This document shows, one piece after another, positions 1 through 8,485 of a stretch of DNA of 64,000 nt (the stretch's first letter is position 1; each line of letters begins with the position of its first letter). The notes under the pieces are model-generated. The model had not been told where the DNA came from. It was given only the letters and a program-made list of their open reading frames with translations, and ran no database searches. Source of the DNA: Mycobacterium sp. Aquia_216 (GTDB lineage: Bacteria; Actinomycetota; Actinomycetes; Mycobacteriales; Mycobacteriaceae). The position numbers and the translations under genes are program-made. The stretch is from positions 5,766,001-5,830,000 of the forward strand of contig NZ_CP113529.1 in assembly GCF_026723865.1 (NCBI RefSeq), in the 5' to 3' direction.

Positions 1-300
1 CCAACGTCAACGCGAACCGCAAGGCACGAATGCTCATCCGACCCATGTACTCGTCGCTCGCTCCGCCCGTTCTGGAACCAATGGTGTCTCGACATCCTTT
101 GTACTCGTCGGCCTCGGTACGCGTCGGCGCGTCGGCGACGGGTTCGGCAGAGGCCCAACCAGTTGACTGCAACTCCGTGAGTAGGTGTGGCGAGCTGGTT
201 CGTGTGCTCGGTGATTACAACTTTTTTGACTGATGATCGCCCGGTAGGCGTGGTGCTGGACTGGTCATGACGACAACCACACTTCCGCGGGAGGCGAGTC
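1..300. other. No gene recognised at left edge
   Basis: No reading frame here has convincing coding character. A short open frame on the plus strand (30-233) has no ribosome binding site and no recognisable motif. The last bases carry the ribosome binding site (GGAGGCG near 290) of the amidohydrolase that follows. Confidence 0.5.
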
Positions 301-1728
301 ATGTCGGAACACCGCATCGTCGTGCGCGGCGGCCATCTCCTCACCATGGACGCGGCGCTGGGCACAATTCCGATAGGCGACGTCCTCGTCGAAGACGGCG
401 AAATCACGGCGGTGGCGCCTTCATTGCCGACCGTGGACGCTGAGGTCATTGACGCCCGGGGCCATATCGTCGCACCGGGATTGATCGACACCCACCGGCA
501 TACCTGGCAATCGCAGATGCGGGCGTTGTGTTCGGATTGGACGCTGGGCGACTATTTCTTCGGAATCCGGCTGGCCGTGGCGCCGGCGTACACCGCTGAG
601 GATGTCTACCTGGGCAACCGGTTGGGCGCCCTGGAGGCTCTCAACGCCGGCGTCACCACCATTCTTGATTTTTCCCACTGCAATAACAGCCCCGACCACA
701 GCGACGCGGCGGTTGCGGGTCTTCAAGACGCCGGCATTCGAGGCGTCTTCGCCTACGGTTTTTTCGACTCCAGCCCCCAAACGCCGCAGTTCTTCGCCGA
801 CCACGGCGACCGCATCAAGGACTTTGAGCGGATCGCGGCTCGCTATTTTCACGGCAGTGACGGTCTGCTCAGTCTCGGGGTGGCGTTGACCGAGGTCGGA
901 TTGATTCCCCTGCACCGCACGCGGGCCGAAATTCAGGCGGCCCGTGCCCACGATGCGTTGACCGTCACCCACACCGGCAACATTTGGTCACTTCCCAGCG
1001 GGATCGCCGAACTGGATGCGGCGGGCCTGCTCAGCCCGGACCAGGTGCACGTGCACTGCAACGCCTTAACCGAGCTGGAATGGGACATCCTGGCCCGGCA
1101 CCGAGCCAAGATCTCGATCTCACCGGAGAGCGAGCTGAACATGGGCATGGGTCGGCTCGCGTTTCGGGCGGCCGAACAACGGGGCATCAAGCCAACGCTG
1201 TCCACCGACATTACGTCGCTGAATTCCGGCGATCTGTTCGTCCAGCTGCGGCTCGCACTGGCGTTCAAGCGCTGGGCCGACGCCGAGCCGACGAATCTAG
1301 CCGGAGCCGATCCACGGCAGGTGTTGACATCGGCATACCAGGCCTTGGAATGGACGACGATCAACGCGGCCGAAGCGTTGCGTCTTCAGGACCGCATCGG
1401 CAGCATCACGGTCGGCAAACGCGCCGACTTGATCGTGATCGGCGGATCGGCGATCAACCAGCACCCGCAGATCGATCCTGCCGGCACTCTCGTGTTCCAG
1501 ACGTGTTCCGACGACGTCCGCACTGTGTTGGTCGACGGGAAAGTCGTCAAACGCGACGGTGTTCTGCAGGGGGTCAACCTGCCGGACCTGACGAAACGCG
1601 CCGACGTATCAGCTGAGGCGATCCTCGATCGGGTTCGGGCGACCGTGCCACGGCTACCTGGCACCGCTCCTGCAGCCTTCGATGAATTGGCCGAGTTGAT
1701 CACCGCGAACCTACGGAGCGCACGGTGA
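301..1728 (+). CDS. Amidohydrolase, TRZ/ATZ chlorohydrolase-like (475 aa)
   Basis: Cytosolic metal-dependent hydrolase of the amidohydrolase superfamily, in the TRZ/ATZ, guanine deaminase and cytosine deaminase-like branch. An N-terminal beta-sandwich piece precedes the TIM barrel. Metal ligands are visible as H65 and H67 (DTHRH), H224 (THTGN), H252 (VHVHCN) and D303 (STDITS). The C-terminal strand returns to the sandwich domain with the usual VGKRADLIVIG signature. ATG at 301 has GGAGGCG just upstream. An SDR gene follows after 114 bp on the same strand, so the two may form a small catabolic operon. The substrate cannot be named; aminohydrolase/deaminase activity on an N-heterocycle is inferred from the family. 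Confidence 0.85.
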   Translation: MSEHRIVVRGGHLLTMDAALGTIPIGDVLVEDGEITAVAPSLPTVDAEVIDARGHIVAPGLIDTHRHTWQSQMRALCSDWTLGDYFFGIRLAVAPAYTAEDVYLGNRLGALEALNAGVTTILDFSHCNNSPDHSDAAVAGLQDAGIRGVFAYGFFDSSPQTPQFFADHGDRIKDFERIAARYFHGSDGLLSLGVALTEVGLIPLHRTRAEIQAARAHDALTVTHTGNIWSLPSGIAELDAAGLLSPDQVHVHCNALTELEWDILARHRAKISISPESELNMGMGRLAFRAAEQRGIKPTLSTDITSLNSGDLFVQLRLALAFKRWADAEPTNLAGADPRQVLTSAYQALEWTTINAAEALRLQDRIGSITVGKRADLIVIGGSAINQHPQIDPAGTLVFQTCSDDVRTVLVDGKVVKRDGVLQGVNLPDLTKRADVSAEAILDRVRATVPRLPGTAPAAFDELAELITANLRSAR

Positions 1729-1842
1729 CGACTGCTGAACTGCCCGTAACCAGTTTCCGGCCGCCGGCCACGAAGAACGAGATTACGGCGGGAGCGTGGC
1801 CGCGGATTCAGCCTGACACCGCAACAGATAAGAGGAGATGAT

Positions 1843-2667
1843 ATGGAGCTCAAAGGGAAGCGAGTGCTCATCACTGGGGCGTCGCGAGGCATCGGCGAAA
1901 GTCTTGCCCGTGCCTTCGTCGGTGCCGGGGCAACAGTGGCGCTCGTCGCGCGGACCGAGAGCGCCCTGCGGGCACTGGCCGCCGAGCTCGGGGGTTCTGC
2001 CCACGTTGCCGACCTATCGGATCCACTTCAAGTCGCCACCCTCATTCAACGCGTTGAGCACGAAATCGGGCCGGTCGACGTTCTCGTCAACAACGCGGGC
2101 GTCGACACCATCGGTGGTTTCACTGACGCGTCCGGCGATGACCTGCGACGGGTAACTGAGGTCAACTACGTCACCCCAGCCGAATTGTGCCGGCAAGCCA
2201 TCCCCCGAATGCTTCGCCGCGGGGACGGCCACATTATCAACGTCTCTTCGCTCGCGGGCTGCGTGGCCCTTCCAGGGCTCGCGACCTACTCAGCGTCGAA
2301 AGCGGCTCTTACCCAGTTCACCGCGGCCCTGCGAGCCGAGCTTCGTGGATTGCCGATCCGCACAACACTGGTAGAGCTCGGACCGATCCCCACCGACATG
2401 CAGGCCCGTGCCGAGAATTACGCGCCGACAGCCAATTCCTTCGCCCGCTTCTACCGGATGCAGCTCCTCGTCGACGTACCGCGCGAAACCGTTGCCACAC
2501 AGGTCGTCTCAGCCGTAATGAAAGACCGAAAGCATGTCCGACTACCCAAGCGAGCCGTCGTCTTCCCGATGCTCGTCGAGGCTCCCCGACGTACTGGTGA
2601 ACTTCTTCTCATCGGCGTTCCTCATCAGGCAAAGCCGCTCAGCGTCGACGATGCAGAAACTCGGTGA
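1843..2667 (+). CDS. Short-chain dehydrogenase/reductase (274 aa)
   Basis: Classical SDR oxidoreductase. The Rossmann cofactor loop TGASRGIG is at residues 11-18, NNAG at 83-86, and the catalytic Ser (INVSS, about 135), Y149 and K153 (YSASK) are present. The arginine after the glycine-rich loop (VARTES) suggests NADP(H), which is an inference. AGGAGAT lies directly before ATG 1843. The C-terminal tail after about residue 225 is basic and extended compared with 250-residue SDRs. It follows the amidohydrolase gene on the same strand. Substrate unknown. Confidence 0.85.
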   Translation: MELKGKRVLITGASRGIGESLARAFVGAGATVALVARTESALRALAAELGGSAHVADLSDPLQVATLIQRVEHEIGPVDVLVNNAGVDTIGGFTDASGDDLRRVTEVNYVTPAELCRQAIPRMLRRGDGHIINVSSLAGCVALPGLATYSASKAALTQFTAALRAELRGLPIRTTLVELGPIPTDMQARAENYAPTANSFARFYRMQLLVDVPRETVATQVVSAVMKDRKHVRLPKRAVVFPMLVEAPRRTGELLLIGVPHQAKPLSVDDAETR

Positions 2668-3077
2668 TCTTATGAGATTTGTCTTGCCGGATTTGAGAGC
2701 CGATGACCTGGAGGTCTCCGTGCCGCGTCGCGTGACGGTTCTCGCCAGGGTGCCGGAATCCGCAACTTGGCGATGCACGTTCCACGCGGACCGGTGAAGT
2801 CCCAGTCGCTTCTGCCGATCAGGGACTGAAGCCGATTGCCGCCATGGCCGAGGGATGCTGCAAAAGTCCAAAGCCACTAGGCGAGATGTCAGTTGGACAC
2901 TAACGCGCGGGCGAACGGCACGGACACAGAGATCCCCCTAGCGGACATCGCGCGTGGCATTGTCGAACCGCTTCCATTCAGGGTGGCGATCCCGACCATC
3001 GGGCCAGATTGGGTCGCGCTCCGTGTACTAAGAACGGGTGGATCTGCCAAGGTCAGCGATGATGGCGACGACCCGGA
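2668..3077. other. 410-bp gap between convergent genes, no gene seen
   Basis: The gap lies between the 3' ends of the SDR and the minus-strand DUF732 gene. Short open frames occur on both strands, but none has a ribosome binding site or recognisable composition. No strong hairpin followed by a T-run was found by eye. Confidence 0.4.
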
Positions 3078-3890
3078 TTACGGGTGGCCTGGGAGGCCTT
3101 CCAGTCCACCCTGGATGCCGTGCAGATCGTCTTGGATGCCTTGCAGTTTTCCTTCGATGGCCTGCAGGTCAGAAAGAGTGTTCTGATAGGCCGGCTGCAT
3201 CTGGTCTGCCACGGAAGGTTGAGACTGCGGGCAGTACGCAACGATGGCACCGGCGGTGACGTCGGTACTTTGGTTGGCGTCCCATACCGACGATCGCTGC
3301 ACGAAGCCGACCGCATCGGCGAACGTGTGTTGCTGCGCCAGGAAGTCGCAGACGGCGTGCCCTTGGGCCGTCACGTATTCCTGGCTGGGAACCGGCACGC
3401 CTTCGTGCTTCAACGCGCCGACAAATGCCGCGTCGGCAATGTCGACCCGCGGAGCGGGTGCTGCCGGCGCCAACGGCTTGGGCGGTGCCGCCGACGGCGG
3501 AGTTTCCGTCGGCTGCGCTTCCGGCTGCGCTTCCGGCTGCGCCGCCGTCGAATCCCGTTGGTGGACCGCCAACATCACCACCACCGCGGCGACGACGGCG
3601 ACCAGGGATAGCGGCAATGCCGCGAGGAGGCCCCAGCGGCGCAGCACACCCTTAACACGTCGGCGCGGCTTGGTGCGGGTTGTGTTGTTCCGCAACCAGG
3701 TGTCGGGAACAAACAACGCGCTTTCGGGTGACGCTGGGTCGGGGTGAGACGCCCCCGAGCTGTGGGCGAGCAGCTCGTCGAGCAGTTCGTCGACCTCTCG
3801 GGATGACGGTTCACGGCCTTGCTGGCGCAGCGATTGACGCCAGACCGCGATGCGCCGCAATTCTGAGTCGATCGTCTCGCGGTCGCGCAT
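3078..3890 (-). CDS. DUF732-domain membrane protein (270 aa)
   Basis: Mycobacterial membrane-anchored protein with an extracytoplasmic DUF732 domain. The cytosolic N-terminus (MRDRETIDSELRRIA) resembles the charged start of many small mycobacterial membrane proteins. One transmembrane helix spans about residues 86-108, followed by a Gln/Pro/Ala-rich linker with repeated QPEA units. The DUF732 domain then runs from about 140 to 215 (AFVGALKHEGVP ... AVCDFL ... AYCPQ), with two cysteines that could form its disulfide. The C-terminus is a short coiled-coil-like tail with repeated IQDDL/IQGGL units. ATG 3890 is preferred over an upstream in-frame start because the protein then begins at the conserved charged segment. 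Function unknown. Confidence 0.75.
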   Translation of the reverse strand: MRDRETIDSELRRIAVWRQSLRQQGREPSSREVDELLDELLAHSSGASHPDPASPESALFVPDTWLRNNTTRTKPRRRVKGVLRRWGLLAALPLSLVAVVAAVVVMLAVHQRDSTAAQPEAQPEAQPTETPPSAAPPKPLAPAAPAPRVDIADAAFVGALKHEGVPVPSQEYVTAQGHAVCDFLAQQHTFADAVGFVQRSSVWDANQSTDVTAGAIVAYCPQSQPSVADQMQPAYQNTLSDLQAIEGKLQGIQDDLHGIQGGLEGLPGHP

Positions 3891-4031
3891 ATCAACCAGT
3901 TTGCGAGCGTCGCAAGTCCCGGTCAACCGCGACGGCCGGCGACACCCATGCACGGTGGCGCTCCCGCAGGTCACCCATGCTTTTGCCCCCGGGCTCAAGC
4001 CTTGGACACGGCCCGGAAATTGATCCCCGGA

Positions 4032-4784
4032 TCAATTTGGGATGGCAACGCTCATGCCGCCGTCGACCATCCAGACCGCGCCGACCGCATAGCTCGCGAG
4101 GTCTGATGCCAGGAAGGCCGCGATGTGCGCGATCTCAGCGGGGTCGGCCGCCCGGTTGATGGGTGCGCCCTTTCCGTGCTCCACCAGATCGTCCGGATCA
4201 CCGAGGATGTTCGTCACCACATCGCCGACCCCGAGCGCGTTGACCCGGATTCCATTGTCGATGCCCTCCAAGGCCGCAGTTCGAGTCAACTGTGCGAGTG
4301 CACCTTTGGAGGCGGCGTAGGCGGAGATCGTCTTGAACGTCTGAAAGCAAGCGTAGGAACCGATGTTGACGATGGAGCCACTCTGATGGGGAATCATCGC
4401 GCGCATCGCTTCGCGAGTGTGCAGGAAGGCTCCGGTGGCGTTGGTTCCGATGATGTGATTCCAGTCCTCGAGCGTTGTCTCGACGACGGGTTTGTTGATG
4501 ATCGTGCCGGCGTTGTTGACGAGAATATCGAGCTTGCCAAAGCGGTTATGGGCCAGGCCTACCGCGTCTTTCGCCGTTTGCTCCGCCGCAACGTCGCCGA
4601 CTAACGGGGCCACGGTGTCGACGCCGGCGAACAGGTCGTCAACGGCGGGGTCGATATCCTCGGCTACCACCGCGACGCCATATTCGTTCAACCGTCGAGT
4701 GATTGCCAGACCGATCCCACTCGCCGCTCCGGTCACGATGGCGACCTTGCCTTGCAAGATCTCATTCAGATGATCGACGCTCAC
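4032..4784 (-). CDS. SDR family oxidoreductase (250 aa)
   Basis: Classical SDR of normal length. Cofactor motif TGAASGIG is at 18-25, NNAG at 89-92, catalytic Ser142, Tyr155 and Lys159 (YAASK), and a C-terminal MVDGGMSV motif typical of FabG/SDR tetramers. The acidic residue after beta-2 (AEDID) favours NAD(H). It is divergent from the TetR gene at 4906, and a 23-bp inverted repeat lies 34 bp upstream of this start, so the SDR is the obvious regulated target. Substrate not determinable. Confidence 0.85.
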   Translation of the reverse strand: MSVDHLNEILQGKVAIVTGAASGIGLAITRRLNEYGVAVVAEDIDPAVDDLFAGVDTVAPLVGDVAAEQTAKDAVGLAHNRFGKLDILVNNAGTIINKPVVETTLEDWNHIIGTNATGAFLHTREAMRAMIPHQSGSIVNIGSYACFQTFKTISAYAASKGALAQLTRTAALEGIDNGIRVNALGVGDVVTNILGDPDDLVEHGKGAPINRAADPAEIAHIAAFLASDLASYAVGAVWMVDGGMSVAIPN

Positions 4785-4818
4785 GGCAACTCCTCGGGAC
4801 TGACTACAGGCGCGAAAA

Positions 4819-4841
4819 CAACGCTACGTAGCGTAGCGTTG
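4819..4841. promoter_or_regulatory. Palindromic operator between SDR and TetR genes
   Basis: Inverted repeat with perfect 9-bp arms (CAACGCTAC and GTAGCGTTG) around a 5-bp centre, in the divergent promoter region of the SDR (4784) and TetR (4906) genes. The position, size and symmetry are those of a TetR dimer site. The direct sequence evidence is the symmetry; binding by the adjacent regulator is inferred. Confidence 0.7.
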
Positions 4842-4905
4842 TCCGTCAAGCTCACTCGGATGAATCGTGTTGAATGGTGGACCTACCTCGGAAGGAGGGC
4901 CGGAG

Positions 4906-5508
4906 TTGCGATCGGAGCCGACTGGCGATCAGCGCCGCGCACCGAAGCGGGGAGTCGAAACGACGGCATTGATTTTGCGTGCCGCCCTCAAGATCGGCAC
5001 GGAGGTTGGGTTCGACGCGTTGACGGTGGAACTGCTGGCCGAGCGCACCGGGATCGCCAAGACGACGATCTATCGGCGTTGGCCGAATATCTCAACCGTG
5101 GTGATGGACGCATTTCTGGCCGAAGTCGACCGCGCCGCACCGATCGTAGAACTTCCCACCGCGCGCGAAAGTCTAACCGTTTCAATGAAATCACTGGCCC
5201 AGCTGTATCGGGGTCCGTACGGCAGCACATTGCGCGTCTTGATCGGACGGGCACAGATCGATGACGAGTTGCGAAATGCCGTCGTGACGCGCTGGGTGGA
5301 GCCGAGGCGGGCCGTCGCTCGGTCCATTATCAGCCAAGGCATCCGGAGCCAGGAAATCCGGGACGGACTCGACCCCGATCTCATTCTCGACGCGCTCTAC
5401 GGGCCGATCTATCATCGGCTGCTCGTTCCCTATCAGGACATCGAACTTTCCGACTCGTACGTCGAGAACTTGGTCGACACCATTTTCAACGGTGTGGGCC
5501 TCATCTGA
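4906..5508 (+). CDS. TetR/AcrR family transcriptional regulator (200 aa)
   Basis: N-terminal TetR helix-turn-helix (about residues 15-65: ILRAALKIGTEVGFDALTVE ... GIAKTTIYRRWPN), followed by a TetR_C-type ligand/dimer domain. The TTG at 4906 is chosen because GAAGGAGGG ends 6 bp upstream. An in-frame GTG at 4867 would add 13 residues but lacks a ribosome binding site. It is divergent from the SDR gene, with the palindrome at 4819-4841 between them, which suggests an autoregulated local repressor. Ligand unknown. Confidence 0.8.
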   Translation: MRSEPTGDQRRAPKRGVETTALILRAALKIGTEVGFDALTVELLAERTGIAKTTIYRRWPNISTVVMDAFLAEVDRAAPIVELPTARESLTVSMKSLAQLYRGPYGSTLRVLIGRAQIDDELRNAVVTRWVEPRRAVARSIISQGIRSQEIRDGLDPDLILDALYGPIYHRLLVPYQDIELSDSYVENLVDTIFNGVGLI

Positions 5509-5605
5509 CCTCGGAATCAGGTGGGCAGTCGGGCCCGTTACGAGGATTGTCCGACGCTCAACGCGAGCTGACCCGCCTCCCGACCGCCGGCGCGACAACG
5601 GCGCG

Positions 5606-5632
5606 GGTTTACCCGCAGGGCGCGTCGGGTAA
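5606..5632 (+). promoter_or_regulatory. SigF-type promoter upstream of 5705 gene
   Basis: GGTTT (5606-5610), a 16-bp spacer and GGGTAA (5627-5632), matching the mycobacterial SigF pattern GTTT-N15-17-GGGTA. It lies about 70 bp upstream of the GTG at 5705. Two more elements of the same type precede the next two genes. Confidence 0.55.
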
Positions 5633-5704
5633 CTCCCATTCAGCGGATCTGAATCGTGAGGCGTCGGGCACTGTCGGCGCCGTACCGCGAAAGAAGGATT
5701 GATC

Positions 5705-6169
5705 GTGGGCGCCAAGCACCGAATGACCGGATCGCGGCTGCGACACCGATCGGTGGTGTGTGGCGTTGCTCCCCTCTCCCTCTTGTGTGCCGCGAGCTTC
5801 ACGGCACTGGCGATTGCTGGCCCTACCACCGAAAACCCAACGGCGCCCGACCATGTGATCGCTGCCACACCGCCGGCACCTTCGCCGCAGTCAGTGAGTC
5901 AGGAGGGAATCCTGATCGCAGTATCGGCGGACTCGGTAACCGCGCGCAGCGCCAGCGGATATACCCAGACGTACTTGCTCACCCCCGACACGACCGTGAT
6001 CACCGGCACTGGTAGCAAACCCTTCACCGCCACTTCACATTTCACGGTCAATGACGCCGTGGACATCGTCGGGACCGTCCAGGGCAACAAGGCGCTCGCC
6101 ACCAGCCTGGCCCACCGCGATGTGGGACATGGTGATGGTCGGCCGATGGATGATGTTGCCGGCCAATAG
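5705..6169 (+). CDS. Secreted DUF5666-like protein (154 aa)
   Basis: Small exported protein. A basic N-terminus and hydrophobic segment (about residues 15-40, ending near AIAGP) look like a signal peptide. A Pro/Ala-rich linker and a compact beta-rich domain follow (ILIAVSADSVTARS ... TVNDAVDIVGTVQGNKALATSL) that resembles the DUF5666/OB-like fold. GTG 5705 has AAGAAGGA at 5691-5698; a TTG two codons earlier would leave no spacing. The SigF-type promoter at 5606 suggests stress or stationary-phase expression. Function unknown. Confidence 0.65.
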   Translation: MGAKHRMTGSRLRHRSVVCGVAPLSLLCAASFTALAIAGPTTENPTAPDHVIAATPPAPSPQSVSQEGILIAVSADSVTARSASGYTQTYLLTPDTTVITGTGSKPFTATSHFTVNDAVDIVGTVQGNKALATSLAHRDVGHGDGRPMDDVAGQ

Positions 6170-6200
6170 GTTAACGGCCTATGGCCACACGTCACATCCG

Positions 6201-6226
6201 GGTTAGCGCCTGTTACGTAGGGGTAC
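6201..6226 (+). promoter_or_regulatory. SigF-type promoter upstream of response regulator
   Basis: GGTTA (6201-6205), a 15-bp spacer and GGGTAC (6221-6226), one base off the GGTTT -35. It sits 56 bp upstream of the ATG of the response regulator. Confidence 0.5.
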
Positions 6227-6281
6227 ACCATCTTTCAAGGCGCTCTTGAGCGCTGCCCCTCCCGGAAGGTGGAAACCACCG

Positions 6282-6722
6282 ATGACATCGCCCCATCCGA
6301 TAGACGTGCTGCTCGTCGAGGACGACCCCGGCGATGAACTGATCACCCGAGAAGCGTTCGAGCACCACAAGATCGCCAACAAGCTCCACGTGGCCCATGA
6401 CGGTGCCGAAGGACTGGATTTCCTTTATCGCCGTGGCCAATTCAGCAACGCACCGCGGCCCGATCTCATCTTGCTAGATCTCAATCTGCCCAAGTTCAAC
6501 GGCCGCCAGGTCTTACAAACCGTCAAATCGGACCCCGACCTGCAAGACATTCCCGTCGTGGTACTAACCACGTCGTCGGAGCAGGAGGACGTTCTGAGCA
6601 GCTATAACCTGCACGCCAACGCCTACGTCACCAAGCCCGTCGACCTCGACCAGTACATGGCCGCGATCCGACAGATCGACAGCTTCTTCGTCCAGATTGT
6701 GCGGCTCCCACGACGTGGCTAG
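6282..6722 (+). CDS. Single-domain response regulator, Rcp1-like (146 aa)
   Basis: Stand-alone receiver domain with no output domain. The acidic pocket (VEDDPGD, residues 12-18), phosphoacceptor D66 (ILLDLNLP), T96 and K118 (VTKPVD) are all present. The motifs VEDDPGDE and YVTKPVDLDQ are typical of the cyanobacterial phytochrome-partner Rcp1 group, which occurs widely in actinobacteria. ATG 6282 is preceded by GGAAGGTGG; an upstream in-frame start lacks support. No kinase is adjacent, so it probably receives phosphate from a distant hybrid kinase or acts in a sigma-factor partner-switching system with the next gene (inference). Confidence 0.85.
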   Translation: MTSPHPIDVLLVEDDPGDELITREAFEHHKIANKLHVAHDGAEGLDFLYRRGQFSNAPRPDLILLDLNLPKFNGRQVLQTVKSDPDLQDIPVVVLTTSSEQEDVLSSYNLHANAYVTKPVDLDQYMAAIRQIDSFFVQIVRLPRRG

Positions 6723-6786
6723 CGTTGTGGTCACTGGCAGGTCTCACCGCGGCTATTGTTCTGTGGCTGAAGCGATATGCCACCCT

Positions 6787-6812
6787 GGTTTTTTCTCCGG
6801 CCAACGGGGTAT
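6787..6812 (+). promoter_or_regulatory. SigF-type promoter upstream of RsbW-like gene
   Basis: GGTTT (6787-6791), a 15-bp spacer and GGGTAT (6807-6812), an exact match to the mycobacterial SigF consensus. The predicted transcription start falls a few bases before ATG 6822, so the message would be nearly leaderless. Confidence 0.65.
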
Positions 6813-6821
6813 GCGAAAGTT

Positions 6822-7256
6822 ATGTGTGTGGAGCTTTCACCGGCGGTCCCAGTGCAACTGAGTTGCGCGGGTACAGCCGACCCCGCCACCGCGGGCGAGC
6901 TGCGCCGCTCGCTGCGAAGCTGGCTGCGGGAGTTGCCACAGGCGGCACCGGAGGTCAGCGAGGACATCATTCTCGGCGTGTACGAAGCGCTTGCCAATTG
7001 CGTTGAACACGCCTACCGCGCCGCGGAAGTCGGCACCATGAGCCTTCAGGCCGCTTATGACCCAGCCGCACAGATCATCAGCGTCTGCGTCAGCGATCGG
7101 GGAGCATGGCATCGGCGTTCGCCGCGACAGCCCCACGACCCGCGCGCGTCCCGCGGCATCATGTTGATGCACGCCTTGGCAGACCACTGCACCATCAACG
7201 CTCGACCCGACGGCACCACCGTATGCCTTGATTATTCTGCGCCTCAAGAACATTGA
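6822..7256 (+). CDS. RsbW-like anti-sigma regulatory ATPase (144 aa)
   Basis: HATPase_c_2 domain protein of the RsbW/SpoIIAB serine kinase group. The N-box EALANCVEHAY is at residues 55-65, the G1 box SDRGAW at 91-96 (usually D-x-G-x-G) and the G2-like RGIMLMHALAD at 111-121. Such proteins bind and sometimes phosphorylate anti-anti-sigma factors, controlling sigma factors of the SigB/SigF type. The SigF-type promoter in front suggests a feedback loop. ATG 6822 fits both the family N-terminus and the promoter position; GTG 6828 is an alternative. The weak G1 box leaves ATP binding uncertain. Confidence 0.75.
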   Translation: MCVELSPAVPVQLSCAGTADPATAGELRRSLRSWLRELPQAAPEVSEDIILGVYEALANCVEHAYRAAEVGTMSLQAAYDPAAQIISVCVSDRGAWHRRSPRQPHDPRASRGIMLMHALADHCTINARPDGTTVCLDYSAPQEH

Positions 7257-7303
7257 TTTACAGCGCCCGCCCTGAGCTCCAAAGCGGTTGAGCTAGCCGG
7301 CTT

Positions 7304-8485
7304 TTAGTCGCCCTCGAAGAGGATGGTCAGGTGCGACGGTCCGCGGATAGCCGGTGTGTCCCGCCAACTGGGATCGCCACGAAGCACCGGGCGGCGCGCC
7401 AGGATGTGGCGCAGTGCCACGGCGATCTCGAGCCGGGCGAGCGCGGCGCCCAGACAGTAGTGTGAGCCGTAGCCGAATGTCAGCGGCGCAGGTCCGGCGC
7501 GGTCTATCTGAAGTCGTCTGGGCCAGGGGAAGACCTCCGGATCGCGGTTGGCGGCGCCGATGACGGCCAGGGCCGGCTCGCCCGCATGGACTGCAACGCC
7601 GCCGACGATGTGGTCGCACGTGGCGGTGCGCCCCACCGCCTGTACGGGTCCGTCGAGGCGCAGCAGCTCGCTGACAAGTCGATCGTCGACCGTGTCGATG
7701 ATGTCGATGGGCCGGACACCTCTGGGGCCGGGCTTCAAGAGACGGATCATGGCTGCACCCAACAGGTTTGCGGTCGTTTCATGTCCCGCGACGGCGATGA
7801 TCACCGCAGTGGTGACGACATCTTCGAGTTCGAGGTTGCGGTCGGCGGCGATGAATCCGAGCAGGTCGTCGCGGCGGTGGGTGCGGCGGTCGGCCGCCAG
7901 CGGGAGAAGCTCGGCGACCAGTGCCGCGAAGGCCTCTGTTCCGGCGTTGATAGCGCTGATGTCTGCGACACCACTGAGCATCTCGCTGATCGCCGGCGAT
8001 TCGTCACCGAACAATCGTGCCGTGTCTACATCGAGGCCCATCCAGGCTGCGACGACAGCGATCGGTAGCGGTGATGCGATTTCGGTCATGAAGTCGAACT
8101 CGCCCGCGGTGGATATGCGGTCGATCGTTTCCGTCGCGATCGCTTCGATACCCTCGTGCAGACCAGCGATGAAAGAGCGGGTGAAGACGTCGCGAACCGA
8201 ATCACGCAGCCGCTGATGATCGACGCCATCGGTGAATAAGATATTGCTGCGCAAGATATCTGGATCCACAGCCCCAAACACATCCCGAGTGATGGGGTTC
8301 GCCAACGGGCTACTCGTCCAGTTGGATCCGCCGAGAACGTGTTGCACGGCGTGATAGCCGAGCACCAGCCAAGCCCCCGTAGCGTGATCCCAGACCACGT
8401 CGCCTTCATGGCGTCGGCGCTCGTAGTAGGAAAAGGGGTCGGCCGCATCCCACGGCAACTGGGCCCGGACGTCAGGCGCGGTCAT
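7304..8485 (-). CDS. Cytochrome P450 (393 aa)
   Basis: Soluble bacterial P450 monooxygenase of standard length. The I-helix AGHETT is at 233-238, the K-helix ExxR at 273-276 (ELLR), and the heme loop FGYGSHYCLG has the proximal ligand C344. ATG 8485 overlaps the 3' end of the upstream kinase gene by 14 bp, indicating translational coupling. A much longer upstream-extended frame is rejected because it would run deep inside the kinase gene. The subfamily was not recognised and the substrate is unknown. A diflavin reductase lies 2 kb away and could supply electrons (inference). Confidence 0.88.
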   Translation of the reverse strand: MTAPDVRAQLPWDAADPFSYYERRRHEGDVVWDHATGAWLVLGYHAVQHVLGGSNWTSSPLANPITRDVFGAVDPDILRSNILFTDGVDHQRLRDSVRDVFTRSFIAGLHEGIEAIATETIDRISTAGEFDFMTEIASPLPIAVVAAWMGLDVDTARLFGDESPAISEMLSGVADISAINAGTEAFAALVAELLPLAADRRTHRRDDLLGFIAADRNLELEDVVTTAVIIAVAGHETTANLLGAAMIRLLKPGPRGVRPIDIIDTVDDRLVSELLRLDGPVQAVGRTATCDHIVGGVAVHAGEPALAVIGAANRDPEVFPWPRRLQIDRAGPAPLTFGYGSHYCLGAALARLEIAVALRHILARRPVLRGDPSWRDTPAIRGPSHLTILFEGD

